A DNA stretch of 64,000 nucleotides from Oscillospiraceae bacterium (GCA_029257695.1 JARIAU010000062.1:35041-99040); one strand, 5' to 3'; shown: positions 1-8,699, counted from the first letter of the stretch. Notes: generated from the sequence alone by a model not told the origin. Numbers and translations: made by a program.

Positions 1-555
1 CAGGTGTATACCGAGACCGCTTCTCTTCGTTCCGGTGCCGATGAGTCATTCTCTGTGCTGGCAGAGCTGCCGGAAGGCGAGTTACTGACCGTGGTGGGCA
101 ATCTTGGCGATTGGCTCATGGTGAAAACCGATTCCTCTATGGGCTTCCTTCCCTGCAGTGTAGTTTCTGCCACTTCGGAGAAGGGCTATCGGGTCGGCTC
201 TCTGTATGCCACCATGGGAGAAGAGGTCGCTGCTTATGCCACCCAGTTTCAAGGCAACCCCTATGTTTGGGGTGGTACCAGTCTGACCAACGGCGCCGAT
301 TGCTCTGGTTTTGTCATGAAGGTCTATCAGAATTTTGGCGTGTCCCTCCCCCACTCCTCTTCTGCCATGCGAGGCGTCGGTCATAGCGTCAGCTATGGCG
401 AGATGCGCCCCGGTGACATCGTTTGCTACAGCGGTCATGTGGGGATCTATGCCGGCAACGGCCAGATCATCAATGCACTTGGTGCAGAGTGGGGCATTAC
501 CTTGACCGATGTCAACTACAAAAATATTCTGACGATCCGCCGTGTGCTGGATTGA
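1..555 (+). CDS. NlpC/P60 cell-wall endopeptidase with SH3 domain (5' end outside window)
   Basis: The reading frame is already open at base 1, so the start lies upstream of the window. The visible part begins inside a bacterial SH3 domain of about 60 residues (LRSG, ending in GFLPCSVV), which usually binds peptidoglycan. An NlpC/P60 domain of about 110 residues follows, with the catalytic Cys in NGADCSGFVM and the catalytic His in YSGHVGIYAG. The family cuts gamma-D-glutamyl-diaminopimelate type stem-peptide bonds outside the cell. The signal peptide and any further SH3 repeats would be in the missing part. A terminator follows directly. Confidence 0.9.
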   Translation, partial: QVYTETASLRSGADESFSVLAELPEGELLTVVGNLGDWLMVKTDSSMGFLPCSVVSATSEKGYRVGSLYATMGEEVAAYATQFQGNPYVWGGTSLTNGADCSGFVMKVYQNFGVSLPHSSSAMRGVGHSVSYGEMRPGDIVCYSGHVGIYAGNGQIINALGAEWGITLTDVNYKNILTIRRVLD

Positions 556-571
556 TCCGATTAAACGAAAC

Positions 572-617
572 AAAACACACGCACTGTATGGCATGAGCTA
601 TGCGGTGCGTGTGTTTT
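572..617 (+). terminator. Intrinsic terminator of the NlpC/P60 gene
   Basis: A 13-base stem (AAAACACACGCAC at 572-584 pairing with 605-617) ends in TTTT and lies 17 bases after the stop codon. Confidence 0.75.
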
Positions 618-623
618 GCTCTG

Positions 624-648
624 TTTTGATAACAAATATCTATCAAAA
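624..648 (+). promoter_or_regulatory. Putative LysR-type operator dyad upstream of the chromate transporter pair
   Basis: Perfect 8-base arms TTTTGATA (624-631) and TATCAAAA (641-648) are separated by 9 bases, the T-N11-A layout bound by LysR-type regulators. The dyad centre is about 65 bases upstream of the transcription start expected from the downstream promoter, the usual activating position. The LysR gene at the end of this locus is the natural candidate to bind it (inference). Confidence 0.5.
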
Positions 649-665
649 CGATTAAGTTAATGTAT

Positions 666-694
666 TTTACTTATCAATCAAACCATAGTATGAT
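666..694 (+). promoter_or_regulatory. Putative promoter of the chromate transporter pair
   Basis: TTTACT (666-671), a 17-base spacer and TATGAT (689-694). The poor -35 fits a promoter that needs an activator. Confidence 0.5.
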
Positions 695-728
695 TGCATC
701 CGACATCACAAGGAGGAATTTACCGACT

Positions 729-1301
729 ATGAAAAAGAAAGCAGATGCAAAGACGCTTTGGAAGCTGTTTACTTCCATGTTTGTACTCAGTTCCTGCACC
801 TTTGGCGGCGGGTTCGTCATCGTATCCCTCATGAAGAAAAAATTCGTGGACGAGAAAAAGTGGCTGGACGAAGATGAGATGCTGGACATTACAGCCATCA
901 CTCAGTCGACACCCGGTCCCCTGCCGGTCAACGCATCCGTTATCATTGGGTATCGTATGGCTGGCATTCTGGGCTCTGCAATCGCCGTGCTCGGCACAAT
1001 CCTGCCCCCCATGATTATCATCTCTCTGATCAGTCTGTGCTATGAGCAGTTCCGCACCAATGTGGTGATTGCCACTGCACTTCGTGTGACTCGTGCCGGC
1101 GTAGCCGCCGTCATCATCGATGTGACGCTGAATCTGACCAGCAATGTTTTGAAAACTAAGCGCACCATGTACATCGCAATGATGGTCGTGTGCTTCATCG
1201 CCGTTGCGGTGTTCCATATCAGCGCCATGGTGGTTATTTTGACCTGCCTGCTGATCGGCATCGCCGATGCCGCTCTGGCTTATAGAAAGGTGGCCGCATA
1301 A
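729..1301 (+). CDS. Chromate transporter family protein, first half of a two-gene pair (ChrA N-type)
   Basis: 190 residues, hydrophobic throughout, with the family motifs FGGGFVIVSLM near residue 25 and TQSTPGPLPVNASVIIGYR near residue 60. Short chromate transporters carry one such domain each and work as heteromeric pairs; the second half follows one base after this stop. The family moves chromate or other anions across the membrane, but the true substrate in gut Clostridia is unknown. The start at 729 is chosen for the AAGGAGG site about 12 bases upstream; an upstream in-frame ATG at 660 would fall inside the promoter. Confidence 0.85.
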   Translation: MKKKADAKTLWKLFTSMFVLSSCTFGGGFVIVSLMKKKFVDEKKWLDEDEMLDITAITQSTPGPLPVNASVIIGYRMAGILGSAIAVLGTILPPMIIISLISLCYEQFRTNVVIATALRVTRAGVAAVIIDVTLNLTSNVLKTKRTMYIAMMVVCFIAVAVFHISAMVVILTCLLIGIADAALAYRKVAA

Positions 1302-1302
1302 T

Positions 1303-1857
1303 ATGATTTGGAAACTCTTTTTTGCCTTCATTCAGGTCGGCATGTTCAGTGTCGGCGGCGGCTATGCTGCCATCCCCCTGATCCAGGATCAGATCGTCAA
1401 TATCCATCAGCTGATGACCCTGGAGCAGTTCAGCGATCTGGTCACCATTGCGGAAATGACCCCCGGACCCATTTCAATCAACTCTTCTACCTTTGTCGGC
1501 ATGCAGCTGAATGGAATCCCCGGTGTGCTGATTTGCACTTTGGGGTGCATTATTCCGTCCTTCATCATTTGCTTGACTCTGGCCCATGTCTACTACAAGT
1601 ACAGAGACCTTGGCGGTCTCCAGACCGTTCTGGCCGCTCTGAGACCCGCCGTAGTTTCTTTGATCGGTTCCGCCGGTCTTTCGATCCTGCTGATCGGTAT
1701 TTTCCAGGACGGCATCGTATCCGTGGCAAACATTCAGTATGTGGAAATAGCTCTGTTCGCCATCTGCCTTTTCCTGCTGAGAAAGTTCAAGGCAAATCCC
1801 ATTGCCATCATTTTAGGCAGTGGTGTGGTTGGAACTGCTATCTATATGCTCATCTAA
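1303..1857 (+). CDS. Chromate transporter family protein, second half of the pair
   Basis: 184 residues, one base after the preceding gene, so the two are translated from one message. It repeats the domain pattern of its partner: GMFSVGGGYAAIPLI near residue 12 and EMTPGPISINSSTFVG near residue 56, then several membrane segments. The last 45 bases overlap the 3' end of the convergent LysR gene. Its job is to form the second half of the transporter; the substrate may be something other than chromate. Confidence 0.85.
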   Translation: MIWKLFFAFIQVGMFSVGGGYAAIPLIQDQIVNIHQLMTLEQFSDLVTIAEMTPGPISINSSTFVGMQLNGIPGVLICTLGCIIPSFIICLTLAHVYYKYRDLGGLQTVLAALRPAVVSLIGSAGLSILLIGIFQDGIVSVANIQYVEIALFAICLFLLRKFKANPIAIILGSGVVGTAIYMLI

Positions 1858-2715
1858 CACCTGAATAAAAGCTTTCATTGCCGGCGACATATACTTGTTC
1901 TTATGATAGATCAAGCGGATCGAGCGTTTGATCCGCAGATCTGCCACCGGCAGCCTCGTCAGCAGTCCCTTCTCCTCCTCTTCTGCAATCATCATATGGG
2001 ACAATGCAGCGATGCTGTCGGTGTAAATCAGAGCTTGTTTGATGGCCTCAATACTACTGCAAGCGTAATTGGTTGTCAGTTTCAGCCCCAGTTTCTGGAG
2101 GTGAAGCTCCAGCTGATTACGCTTGCTGCTTCCATCTTCCCGTGACGCAAAGGGATAGCGCTCCAAATCTGCAAGGGTTACCTCCGGCTGCTCCAACAGA
2201 GGATGTCCCGTACGGACTGCAAGGACCAATTCGTCCTCCGCCAACTCATGCACAATTAAATTGGGATTTTCCACATAGCCTTCGACCAAACCCAAATCCA
2301 GTTCGTAATCGGTAACCAATCGTTCAATTCGGCTGGTATTATTGATGGTCACATCGTAAGAGACAGGCAAATTCTTCTGCGTGAGAAAGTGAATCATCCG
2401 TGGGAGGATGCAAGTTCCCACACTGACCGAGGCGCCGATGCGAATGTGAGTTGTCTGGCCATGGATGCTGATGTCATCCTCCATATGGTGGTACAGCTCC
2501 AATATATGCGTGGCATGGTCCAGCATCGTTTCTCCGATCGGCGTCAGGTAAAGACGATGGTTGATCCGTTCAAACAACTTGATGTGATAGTACTTTTCCA
2601 AATCTCCGATGGCCTTGGAGATGGATGGCTGGGATAAATTCAATTTTTCTGCGGCTGCGTGCATGGTTTTCTCCTCACATACAGCCACAAATATCTCTAA
2701 ATGGTGCAGTGTCAT
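1813..2715 (-). CDS. LysR-family transcriptional regulator
   Basis: 300 residues. An N-terminal winged helix (MTLHHLEIFVAVCEEKTMHAAAEKLNLSQPSIS) is followed by a LysR substrate-binding domain (IRIGASVSVGTCILPRM and onward). The start at 2715 is supported by GGAGG six to eight bases upstream; the longer frame to 2754 has no ribosome site. It lies convergent to the chromate transporter pair with a 45-base tail overlap, which suggests it regulates that pair. The ligand is unknown. The domain order resembles the CysL/CbbR branch, so an anion or oxyanion metabolite is conceivable (inference). Confidence 0.9.
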   Translation of the reverse strand: MTLHHLEIFVAVCEEKTMHAAAEKLNLSQPSISKAIGDLEKYYHIKLFERINHRLYLTPIGETMLDHATHILELYHHMEDDISIHGQTTHIRIGASVSVGTCILPRMIHFLTQKNLPVSYDVTINNTSRIERLVTDYELDLGLVEGYVENPNLIVHELAEDELVLAVRTGHPLLEQPEVTLADLERYPFASREDGSSKRNQLELHLQKLGLKLTTNYACSSIEAIKQALIYTDSIAALSHMMIAEEEEKGLLTRLPVADLRIKRSIRLIYHKNKYMSPAMKAFIQVLDEHIDSSSNHTTA

Positions 2716-2841
2716 ACTTTTCCTCCTGCCCGTCCGGCCCTTGGACTCCGGCACGGCATTTTACGCTTCTTCTCAACCATTTATACCACAGTCTCTTTTG
2801 CTTTTCAAATAAATCTCTGGTCCCTCTCACACCTCTCTTCC

Positions 2842-2870
2842 TTGACATTTTCACCTGTTTTCGATATTCT
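2842..2870 (+). promoter_or_regulatory. Promoter of the DUF4430 lipoprotein gene
   Basis: TTGACA (2842-2847), a 17-base spacer and TATTCT (2865-2870), 30 bases before the chosen start codon. Confidence 0.65.
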
Positions 2871-2900
2871 GAACTTATCAAAATGGAAAGCGGTGTATGT

Positions 2901-3359
2901 ATGTATCAAAAAAATCGCCCGATTGCTAAATCGCTGAACTCCCTGTGTCTGCTCCTCGTCCTCTCTCTCAGCCTAATTTTATCCAGCTGCGGCAACCATC
3001 AGCCCCCGACCAGTCAGATGCCAGGCAGCAGCTCCACCATCGTTTACGAAAACGATGCAACGCTCGGCAGCGGAGCTACCGCATTCTTTCTTGTTGTGGA
3101 TGACAGTGAAGAAGAACGCACCTTCACGATCCATACAGATGCAGAATCCGTTGGCGCAGCTTTGATTGAATGTGGGATTGCTTCCGGAACGGAAGGGCCC
3201 TACGGTCTTTATATCGACACGGTCAACGGAAAAACCGTGAACTATGAAACCGACCACGCTTACTGGGCCTTTTATGTGAACGGTGAGTACGCCGCCACCG
3301 GCGTAAGCGAAACACCGGTAGAGGCCGGTGCAGAATATGCCCTCAAGGTGGAATCCTAA
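2901..3359 (+). CDS. DUF4430-containing lipoprotein
   Basis: 152 residues with an N-terminal signal peptide ending in a lipobox (LILSSCG near residue 27), so it should be anchored to the outside of the membrane. After a Ser/Pro/Gln-rich linker comes a DUF4430 domain, a transcobalamin C-terminal-like fold of about 90 residues; YWAFYVNGEYAATGV is the family core. The domain is known from cobalamin-binding and surface proteins, but its ligand here is unknown. The ATG at 2901 is preferred; the in-frame ATG at 2883 would add six residues. It has its own promoter and terminator and so looks monocistronic. Confidence 0.8.
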   Translation: MYQKNRPIAKSLNSLCLLLVLSLSLILSSCGNHQPPTSQMPGSSSTIVYENDATLGSGATAFFLVVDDSEEERTFTIHTDAESVGAALIECGIASGTEGPYGLYIDTVNGKTVNYETDHAYWAFYVNGEYAATGVSETPVEAGAEYALKVES

Positions 3360-3380
3360 CACCAGAGAACGATAAAAACC

Positions 3381-3412
3381 GAGCGCCCGTCCCTTATGAG
3401 GGACGGGCGCTC
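3381..3412. terminator. Bidirectional terminator
   Basis: A GC-rich 13-base stem (3381-3393 with 3400-3412) and a six-base loop sit between the convergent lipoprotein gene and the minus-strand cysE-cysS operon. ATTTT follows on the plus side, and AAAAA at 3374-3378 gives T residues on the minus strand. Confidence 0.75.
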
Positions 3413-3428
3413 ATTTTCATCCGCTGCT

Positions 3429-3749
3429 TCAGGAACGCTCCCGTTCCTCTTCTGCAACCCAACGCTTAAAGGTTCCGGGGGATACTCCCAGACGCTGAGA
3501 GGCCGCTCGTGCGCTGATTTCGTGATTGGAGAACGCCAAATAAACACTGGCAAACTTGCGGGGACGCTTGATGGGCGGACGACCCAACTGGGTTCCCATT
3601 TCCCGTGCCCGTTTCAGCCCCTCCGTCTGCCGCTGGGCAATTTCTGCCCGACGGGAACGAAGGTCCGCCTCAATCAACGCCATGATTTGATTTGCCAGAG
3701 TATCATTCTGACAGAGCGCACGCAGCCGCTGTTCATTTTCGGGTAACAT
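3429..3749 (-). CDS. Small protein resembling the C-terminal DNA-binding part of serine resolvases
   Basis: 106 residues. The middle (RRAEIAQRQTEGLKRAREMG followed by LGRPP) matches the linker at the end of the resolvase/invertase catalytic domain. The end (ASVYLAFSNHEISARAASQRLGVSPGTFKRWV) is a helix-turn-helix. The catalytic domain with its active Ser is absent, so it cannot recombine DNA by itself. The start at 3749 has a GGGAGGGG site, and the gene begins 21 bases after cysS, so it is probably cotranscribed. It may be a domesticated DNA-binding protein or a decayed resolvase; the intact frame and good ribosome site favour a working gene. Confidence 0.7.
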   Translation of the reverse strand: MLPENEQRLRALCQNDTLANQIMALIEADLRSRRAEIAQRQTEGLKRAREMGTQLGRPPIKRPRKFASVYLAFSNHEISARAASQRLGVSPGTFKRWVAEEERERS

Positions 3750-3770
3750 GGATGTGAAGAACCCCTCCCA

Positions 3771-5222
3771 TCAGCTACGGCTCCAATGGACACCCTCTTT
3801 GGTGTCCACCAGCGTAATGCCCATGGCGGTCAGTTCGTCACGAATACGGTCTGCCTCCGCCCAATTCTTGTCCTTACGGGCCTGCTGACGTGCCAGAACC
3901 AGTGCATCGATCTCCGGGTCTCCTTCGCCAAATACAGCCTGCTCTGCATCCGCAGCTGCGGCCACCTTCTTCGCCTTCTCCGCACGCACCTTCTCCGCTG
4001 CCTGCAGCAGATCCAGGCCCAACACTTCGTCGAACTTGCCAATAAGGGCCAGCTTCGTTGCCGGTGTCGTCTTGGCCTTCAGCACATCGTAAAGCACAGT
4101 GACCGCCAGAGCCGTGTTCAAGTCATTATCCAGTGCATCTGCAAATTTCTGCTTCAAAGCAGCTGCCGTCTCTTCGTCCACAGGGGCCTCATCCTTAGGA
4201 TCCAAATTGGCAATGCGATCCACCAGCTTGCGGTAGGCCGTTGCGGCATTGTCCAGATTTTCATAGCTGAACACCAACGCCTTGCGGTAATGGCTCTGCA
4301 AGCAGAACAGGCGATACACCAGCGGATTATACCCCTTGTCTTGCAGGAGAGAAACCGTCAGGAACTCGCCCTTGGACTTGGACATTTTTCCGCCATTGGT
4401 GTTCAGATGGTGCACATGGAACCAGTAATTGCACCACTTATGCCCCACATAGGCCTCGCTCTGCGCAATCTCATTGGTATGGTGCGGGAACGCATTGTCA
4501 ATGCCGCCGCAATGCAGATCCAACCGCTCACCCAGATACTTCATGCTGATGCAGGAGCACTCGATGTGCCAACCGGGATAACCGACACCCCAGGGCGAAT
4601 CCCACTTCAACGCCTGGTCTTCAAATTTGGACTTCGTGAACCACAGCACAAAGTCTGCCCGGTTTCGCTTATTCTCATCGGCCTCCACATCCTCACGGAC
4701 ACCCACGGCCAGATCTTCTTCATTGAAGTTCTGGAACACATAGTACTGCTTGAGCTTACTGGTATCAAAATAGATGTTTCCGCCGGCCTGATAGGCATAG
4801 CCATCCTCCAGCAGCTTGGTAATGACCTTGATAAACTCATCAATGCATCCGGTGGCAGGCTGAACCACATCCGGTGTCTTGATGTTCAGCTTTGCGCAGT
4901 CATCAAAGAAGGCATCGGTGTAGAACTGAGCAATTTCCATCACACTCTTATGCTCTCGCTTAGCGCCCTTAACCATCTTATCCTCGCCGGTATCGGCGTC
5001 ACTGGACAGATGTCCCACATCCGTGATATTCATAACACGGGTGACATCGTACCCGTCATAGCGCAAGTACTTCTCCAACACATCCTCCATGATGTAGCTG
5101 CGCAGGTTGCCAATGTGAGCAAAATGGTAAACCGTGGGGCCACAGGTGTACATCTTCACCTTGCCGGGCTCATTGGTCACAAACTCTTCCTTCCGTCTGG
5201 TCAGGGAATTATATAATTTCAT
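3771..5222 (-). CDS. cysS: Cysteine-tRNA ligase
   Basis: 483 residues, a normal length for bacterial CysRS. It charges tRNA-Cys with cysteine in the cytoplasm. Class I features are present: the zinc ligand Cys near residue 27 in YTCGPTVY, the HIGH-type motif HIGN about residue 36, and KMSKS in [11 protein letters not shown]. The start has AAAGGAGAGG about eight bases upstream. It is the second gene of an operon with cysE, 24 bases downstream of it, under the cysteine T-box, so cysteine synthesis and cysteine charging rise together when tRNA-Cys is uncharged. Confidence 0.97.
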   Translation of the reverse strand: MKLYNSLTRRKEEFVTNEPGKVKMYTCGPTVYHFAHIGNLRSYIMEDVLEKYLRYDGYDVTRVMNITDVGHLSSDADTGEDKMVKGAKREHKSVMEIAQFYTDAFFDDCAKLNIKTPDVVQPATGCIDEFIKVITKLLEDGYAYQAGGNIYFDTSKLKQYYVFQNFNEEDLAVGVREDVEADENKRNRADFVLWFTKSKFEDQALKWDSPWGVGYPGWHIECSCISMKYLGERLDLHCGGIDNAFPHHTNEIAQSEAYVGHKWCNYWFHVHHLNTNGGKMSKSKGEFLTVSLLQDKGYNPLVYRLFCLQSHYRKALVFSYENLDNAATAYRKLVDRIANLDPKDEAPVDEETAAALKQKFADALDNDLNTALAVTVLYDVLKAKTTPATKLALIGKFDEVLGLDLLQAAEKVRAEKAKKVAAAADAEQAVFGEGDPEIDALVLARQQARKDKNWAEADRIRDELTAMGITLVDTKEGVHWSRS

Positions 5223-5246
5223 CGTATTCCTCTCCTTTACAATGGT

Positions 5247-5888
5247 TCATTGTGTTTTGTTCTGCTGTTCTTCCAAGGCTTCGACACGGCGCTGCAGCTG
5301 CTCCAGGTTCCGCATCACCGGATTGATGATGTCATGAATCTGATCCACATTGTCTGCATAGCTCACCTTACTGTTGCCGATACGCACAACCTGCGCCGGA
5401 ATACCGACCGCGGTTGCATTGGCCGGAACTTCCGACAGTACCACAGAATTGGCTGCAATGCGTGCGCCGTCACCCACCTTAAACGGGCCAAGCACCTTGG
5501 CGCCGCAACCGATCATCACTCCATCCCCAATGGTTGGGTGGCGTTTCCCCTGATCTTTTCCGGTGCCACCAAGGGTAACTCCGTGGTAAATCAACACATC
5601 ATCGCCGATTTCTGCCGTCTCACCAATAACAATACCCATACCGTGGTCAATCACAAAGCGCCGACCGATGGTTGCGCCCGGATGGATTTCAATTCCGGTG
5701 CAAAATCGGTTCCACTGGGATTCCAGTCGTGCCAGAAAGAACAGGCGGTGCTTATAAAAGAAATGTGCGATCCGATGCCGGATCAATGCATGCACGCCGG
5801 GATAAAGCAGAAAAATTTCCAGCTTGCTCCGGGCTGCGGGATCTCGGTCCTGATAGGCTCCGAGCAATTCCGTCAGACGATTCGCCAT
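5247..5888 (-). CDS. cysE: Serine O-acetyltransferase
   Basis: 213 residues. It makes O-acetylserine from serine and acetyl-CoA, the first step of cysteine synthesis. The N-terminal helical part (HALIRHRIAHFFYKHRLFFLARL) leads into left-handed beta-helix hexapeptide repeats (IEIHPGATIGRRFVIDHG, VLIYHGVTLGGTG, GVMIGCGAKVLGP). The C-terminus extends into a short coiled coil (NLEQLQRRVEALEEQQ). The start at 5888 follows a GGAGGGA site; the longer frame to 5978 would run through the T-box terminator. First gene of the T-box operon. Confidence 0.95.
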   Translation of the reverse strand: MANRLTELLGAYQDRDPAARSKLEIFLLYPGVHALIRHRIAHFFYKHRLFFLARLESQWNRFCTGIEIHPGATIGRRFVIDHGMGIVIGETAEIGDDVLIYHGVTLGGTGKDQGKRHPTIGDGVMIGCGAKVLGPFKVGDGARIAANSVVLSEVPANATAVGIPAQVVRIGNSKVSYADNVDQIHDIINPVMRNLEQLQRRVEALEEQQNKTQ

Positions 5889-5920
5889 AAGTCCCTCCGT
5901 TCCAGGAAACCGGGAAACAG

Positions 5921-6143
5921 AAAAAGATCGCCTCCTGCATTGCAAGAGGCGATCTGTAACTACAAAACGCGGTTCCACTCTTATTTGTCACTCAAATTGC
6001 CGATAACGGGGCCACCGGGGACATTACTCCCATGCTCCCGGGCGCACTTCACATCCCGTTGCAGAGGACGGCTTTCAGCCAGTGACCGTCCATCTCTGTC
6101 CGCTTTCGCAGATGTTACTCTTCCCGTTCCACGCATTTGATAC
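5921..6143 (-). promoter_or_regulatory. Cysteine T-box riboswitch leader of cysE-cysS
   Basis: Read on the minus strand, the leader has an AGAGTAA bulge side, a Stem I loop with a TGC (Cys) specifier at 6044-6046, and the conserved T-box TGGAACCGCG at 5968-5977. It ends in a strong terminator hairpin (arms 5925-5934 and 5946-5955) with TTTTT at 5921-5925. Uncharged tRNA-Cys would bind the specifier and the T-box and prevent termination. The specifier was placed by pairing the flanking CATC and GATG arms by eye. Confidence 0.92.
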
Positions 6144-6149
6144 TTTAAT

Positions 6150-6178
6150 ATACTACCATTCCGGCCCTTTGGTGTCAA
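6150..6178 (-). promoter_or_regulatory. Promoter of the cysE T-box leader
   Basis: On the minus strand, TTGACA (6173-6178), a 17-base spacer and TAGTAT (6150-6155). It lies between the pgsA stop and the T-box leader. Confidence 0.75.
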
Positions 6179-6202
6179 GAATGAGTGCCAAAAATCCGCA
6201 GC

Positions 6203-6730
6203 TTACATGTTGCTCCAGTCCAGCACATCCCGGTTTTTCACCATATACTCCACACCGGAATAGGCCGTAGTGACCAAAATCACGGCAGAACAAACCTGAT
6301 TGACCACCATGGGAAGCCCCAGCAGCATAATGCAAAGACAGACCATGGTGCTGGCCGTCTTGACCTTTCCGGACCAGCCTGCTGCAATGACTCGGCCATT
6401 GGTAGCTGCCACCAACCGGAGAGCGGACACAATAAACTCACGGGCAATGACCACAATGACCACCCATGCCGGCATCCAGCCCCAAGCCACAAACATCAGC
6501 ATCGCAGAAGTGACCAGCAATTTGTCGGCAATCGGGTCCATAAACTTGCCGAAATCTGTAATCATGTTATACTTGCGGGCAATTTTTCCGTCCAGCAGAT
6601 CAGTCACACTGGCCAAAATGAAAATTGCCAGAGCCACATAATTGTTGTAGTCAAACTCCAAATACAGCACCAGCACAAAGACCGGAATCAGGAGGATGCG
6701 CAGCATTGTCAGCTTATTGGCAGTATTCAC
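6203..6730 (-). CDS. pgsA: CDP-diacylglycerol-glycerol-3-phosphate 3-phosphatidyltransferase
   Basis: 175 residues, an integral membrane enzyme that makes phosphatidylglycerophosphate, the committed step to phosphatidylglycerol. The CDP-alcohol phosphotransferase motif (D-G-x2-A-R-x8-G-x3-D-x3-D) is seen in DLLDGKIARKYNMITDFGKF followed by MDPIADK. Several hydrophobic segments surround it. The start overlaps the rimO stop by four bases, so translation is coupled. It is the last gene of the recA-recX-rimO-pgsA run. Confidence 0.95.
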   Translation of the reverse strand: MNTANKLTMLRILLIPVFVLVLYLEFDYNNYVALAIFILASVTDLLDGKIARKYNMITDFGKFMDPIADKLLVTSAMLMFVAWGWMPAWVVIVVIAREFIVSALRLVAATNGRVIAAGWSGKVKTASTMVCLCIMLLGLPMVVNQVCSAVILVTTAYSGVEYMVKNRDVLDWSNM

Positions 6731-8067
6731 AGCTCCACTTCCTCCTCAAACTCACCCATCAGGTCGCCGTCCACGATATCCGTAATTCGTACCATCACAA
6801 AGGTACCCGGCCGCACAGCGCCGGCGGCTGTAAAGTAAACCTTACCGTCAATATCCACCGAATCGGCATAAGAACGGCCCACAAAGCAACCCATTTCTTC
6901 GTCAAAGCCTTCACACAGGACTTCCAGTGTCTCTCCCAGACGAGATTCGTTCATCTCATCCATCACGCGGGATTGGAGATCCACCACCAGCTCTACACGG
7001 CGGGCCGCCACATCGCTGTCCACCTGATGCTCCATAGCAGCCGCACGGGTTCCCTCCTCCGGAGAGTACTGGAACACACCGGCACGCTCGATGCGCTGCT
7101 CCTCCAAAAATTCGCACAATTCTTCAAAGGCAGCCTCGTCTTCTCCCGGCAGGCCACAGATCAAAGAGGTACGCAGCACCAAACCGGGCAGCTTCTCCCG
7201 CAGCTTGCGGAACAAACTGACGATCTGATCCTTAGTGCCCCGGCGGCACATAGCACGCAGAATCTGGTCGTTGCAGTGCTGAATCGGAATATCCAGATAG
7301 TTCAGGATTTTCTCTTCCTTTGCCATCACTTCAATCAACTCGTCGTTAATCATATCAGGATAGAGGTAGTGGAGCCGAATCCAATGGAAATCCATCTTAC
7401 AAAGCTCTGTCAGCAGCGCTGCCAACATGGGTTTCTTGTACAGATCCACACCATAGCGGGTAATATCCTGTGCAATCACGATCAACTCTTTGACGCCGGC
7501 GTCGCTCAGCTTCTTGGCTTCCGCCAGCAGCGATTCCATGCTGCGACTGCGGTAATGCCCACGCAAATACGGAATGATGCAGAACGCACAGTAGTTATCG
7601 CAGCCCTCCGCAATCTTCAGATAGGCGCTCCACGGCACCGTAGACACCACACGGTCACCATCGTCATAGGTACGGCTGATGTCTCCAAAGTATTCCGGCT
7701 TCTGATCCTCCATCAGCTGCTCAATGGCCGAAACCACATCGGTATAACTTCCGGTACCCAGCATGCCGTCCACCTCAGGCAGCTCGGTTTTGATGTCTTC
7801 CCGATAGCGCTGCGACAGGCATCCAGCCACCAGCAGCTTCCCCAGTTTCCCCTCATCCTTCAACCGAGCCAGATCCAAAATGTACTCAATGGCTTCGCTC
7901 TTGGCCGAATCAATGAAGCCGCAGGTGTTCAAAACGCAGACATCCGCCCCTGCCGGATCCGACACAATCTCATGTCCCGCATCCCGCACCAAGGCGGCCA
8001 TCTGCTCCGTATTTACCAAATTTTTCGCACAGCCCAGCGAAATAAAGGCCACTTTATACTTGCTCAA
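6727..8067 (-). CDS. rimO: Ribosomal protein uS12 methylthiotransferase
   Basis: 446 residues, typical for RimO. This radical SAM enzyme adds a methylthio group to an Asp of ribosomal protein S12. The N-terminal MTTase domain carries Cys13, Cys49 and Cys83 for one cluster. The radical SAM motif CDNYCAFC (Cys156, Cys160, Cys163) binds the second. A TRAM domain closes the protein. RimO is favoured over MiaB by the SLGCAKNLVNTE start and the overall length. It overlaps recX and pgsA by four bases on each side. Confidence 0.95.
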   Translation of the reverse strand: MSKYKVAFISLGCAKNLVNTEQMAALVRDAGHEIVSDPAGADVCVLNTCGFIDSAKSEAIEYILDLARLKDEGKLGKLLVAGCLSQRYREDIKTELPEVDGMLGTGSYTDVVSAIEQLMEDQKPEYFGDISRTYDDGDRVVSTVPWSAYLKIAEGCDNYCAFCIIPYLRGHYRSRSMESLLAEAKKLSDAGVKELIVIAQDITRYGVDLYKKPMLAALLTELCKMDFHWIRLHYLYPDMINDELIEVMAKEEKILNYLDIPIQHCNDQILRAMCRRGTKDQIVSLFRKLREKLPGLVLRTSLICGLPGEDEAAFEELCEFLEEQRIERAGVFQYSPEEGTRAAAMEHQVDSDVAARRVELVVDLQSRVMDEMNESRLGETLEVLCEGFDEEMGCFVGRSYADSVDIDGKVYFTAAGAVRPGTFVMVRITDIVDGDLMGEFEEEVEL

Positions 8068-8699
8068 ATGTGTTCCTCCTCCAATTCGGATCCGTACCGG
8101 GCCAAGCCCGTCCGAATCTCCTCCCAGCGAAAGCCCCGGCGCATCAGTGCATCGGTCACTCGCTTGATTTCTCGTTCATCCGAGGGTTGTTTTCCTCTTA
8201 AGCGGCGCTCTAAGAACCATTCCACCCGCTGCACCGGGTCGCTCTGTTCCTCCAGCGCTTCATCCCATAATTCTCTCGGCACACCCCTGCGCTGCAGTTC
8301 CATTCGAAGCTTCTGCACGCCATATCCCCGACCGCAGTAATGCCGCACGACTGCACGACCATACTCCAAATCGTTCAACGCTCCGATGTCCTCCAAATAG
8401 TCTGCTGCTGTTACGGCAAATTCCGGGGATTCTCCCTTTTCTTCCAGCCGCTGAATCAGCTCTTTTCGGGACAGCGGCCGCTGCCCCAACATACGAGCTG
8501 CTCTGGCCTTCGCCGAACTTTCGCCTCCGGAACGAAGCAATGCCTGTATCGTTTCCTCCTCCAGTTCTCTTCCTCGATAGAGAGAAAAGGACAGCACCTC
8601 ATTCTCCGTTACCTTGACCGGATCGGTTTCGTCCGAAAACCAGACCAGGAACCGCCCCGGGATATGCCGGGACGGTTCCAGTTTTTCCACAATCTTCAT
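8064..8699 (-). CDS. recX: Regulatory protein RecX
   Basis: 211 residues made of repeated three-helix units (AARMLGQRPLSRKELIQRLEEKG, EYGRAVVRHYCGRGYGVQKLRMELQRRGVPRE). RecX binds RecA filaments and limits their activity. The start codon overlaps the recA stop by one base (TGATG), which couples its output to recA, the normal arrangement. The N-terminal 60 residues (TEVEKL-type beta region) are usual for Clostridia. Confidence 0.93.
   Translation of the reverse strand: MKIVEKLEPSRHIPGRFLVWFSDETDPVKVTENEVLSFSLYRGRELEEETIQALLRSGGESSAKARAARMLGQRPLSRKELIQRLEEKGESPEFAVTAADYLEDIGALNDLEYGRAVVRHYCGRGYGVQKLRMELQRRGVPRELWDEALEEQSDPVQRVEWFLERRLRGKQPSDEREIKRVTDALMRRGFRWEEIRTGLARYGSELEEEHI

Noticed and set aside
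3429-3749. Insertion sequence or integrated element remnant
   Set aside because: No transposase, terminal repeats or other mobile genes flank it; the gene fits neatly in the cysE-cysS operon.
3786-5216. 476-codon plus-strand open frame
   Set aside because: It is fully antisense to cysS, has no ribosome site and no family resemblance. The same holds for the long antisense frames over pepF (34028-35593), the second binding protein (45139-46887) and rimO/recX (6625-8340).
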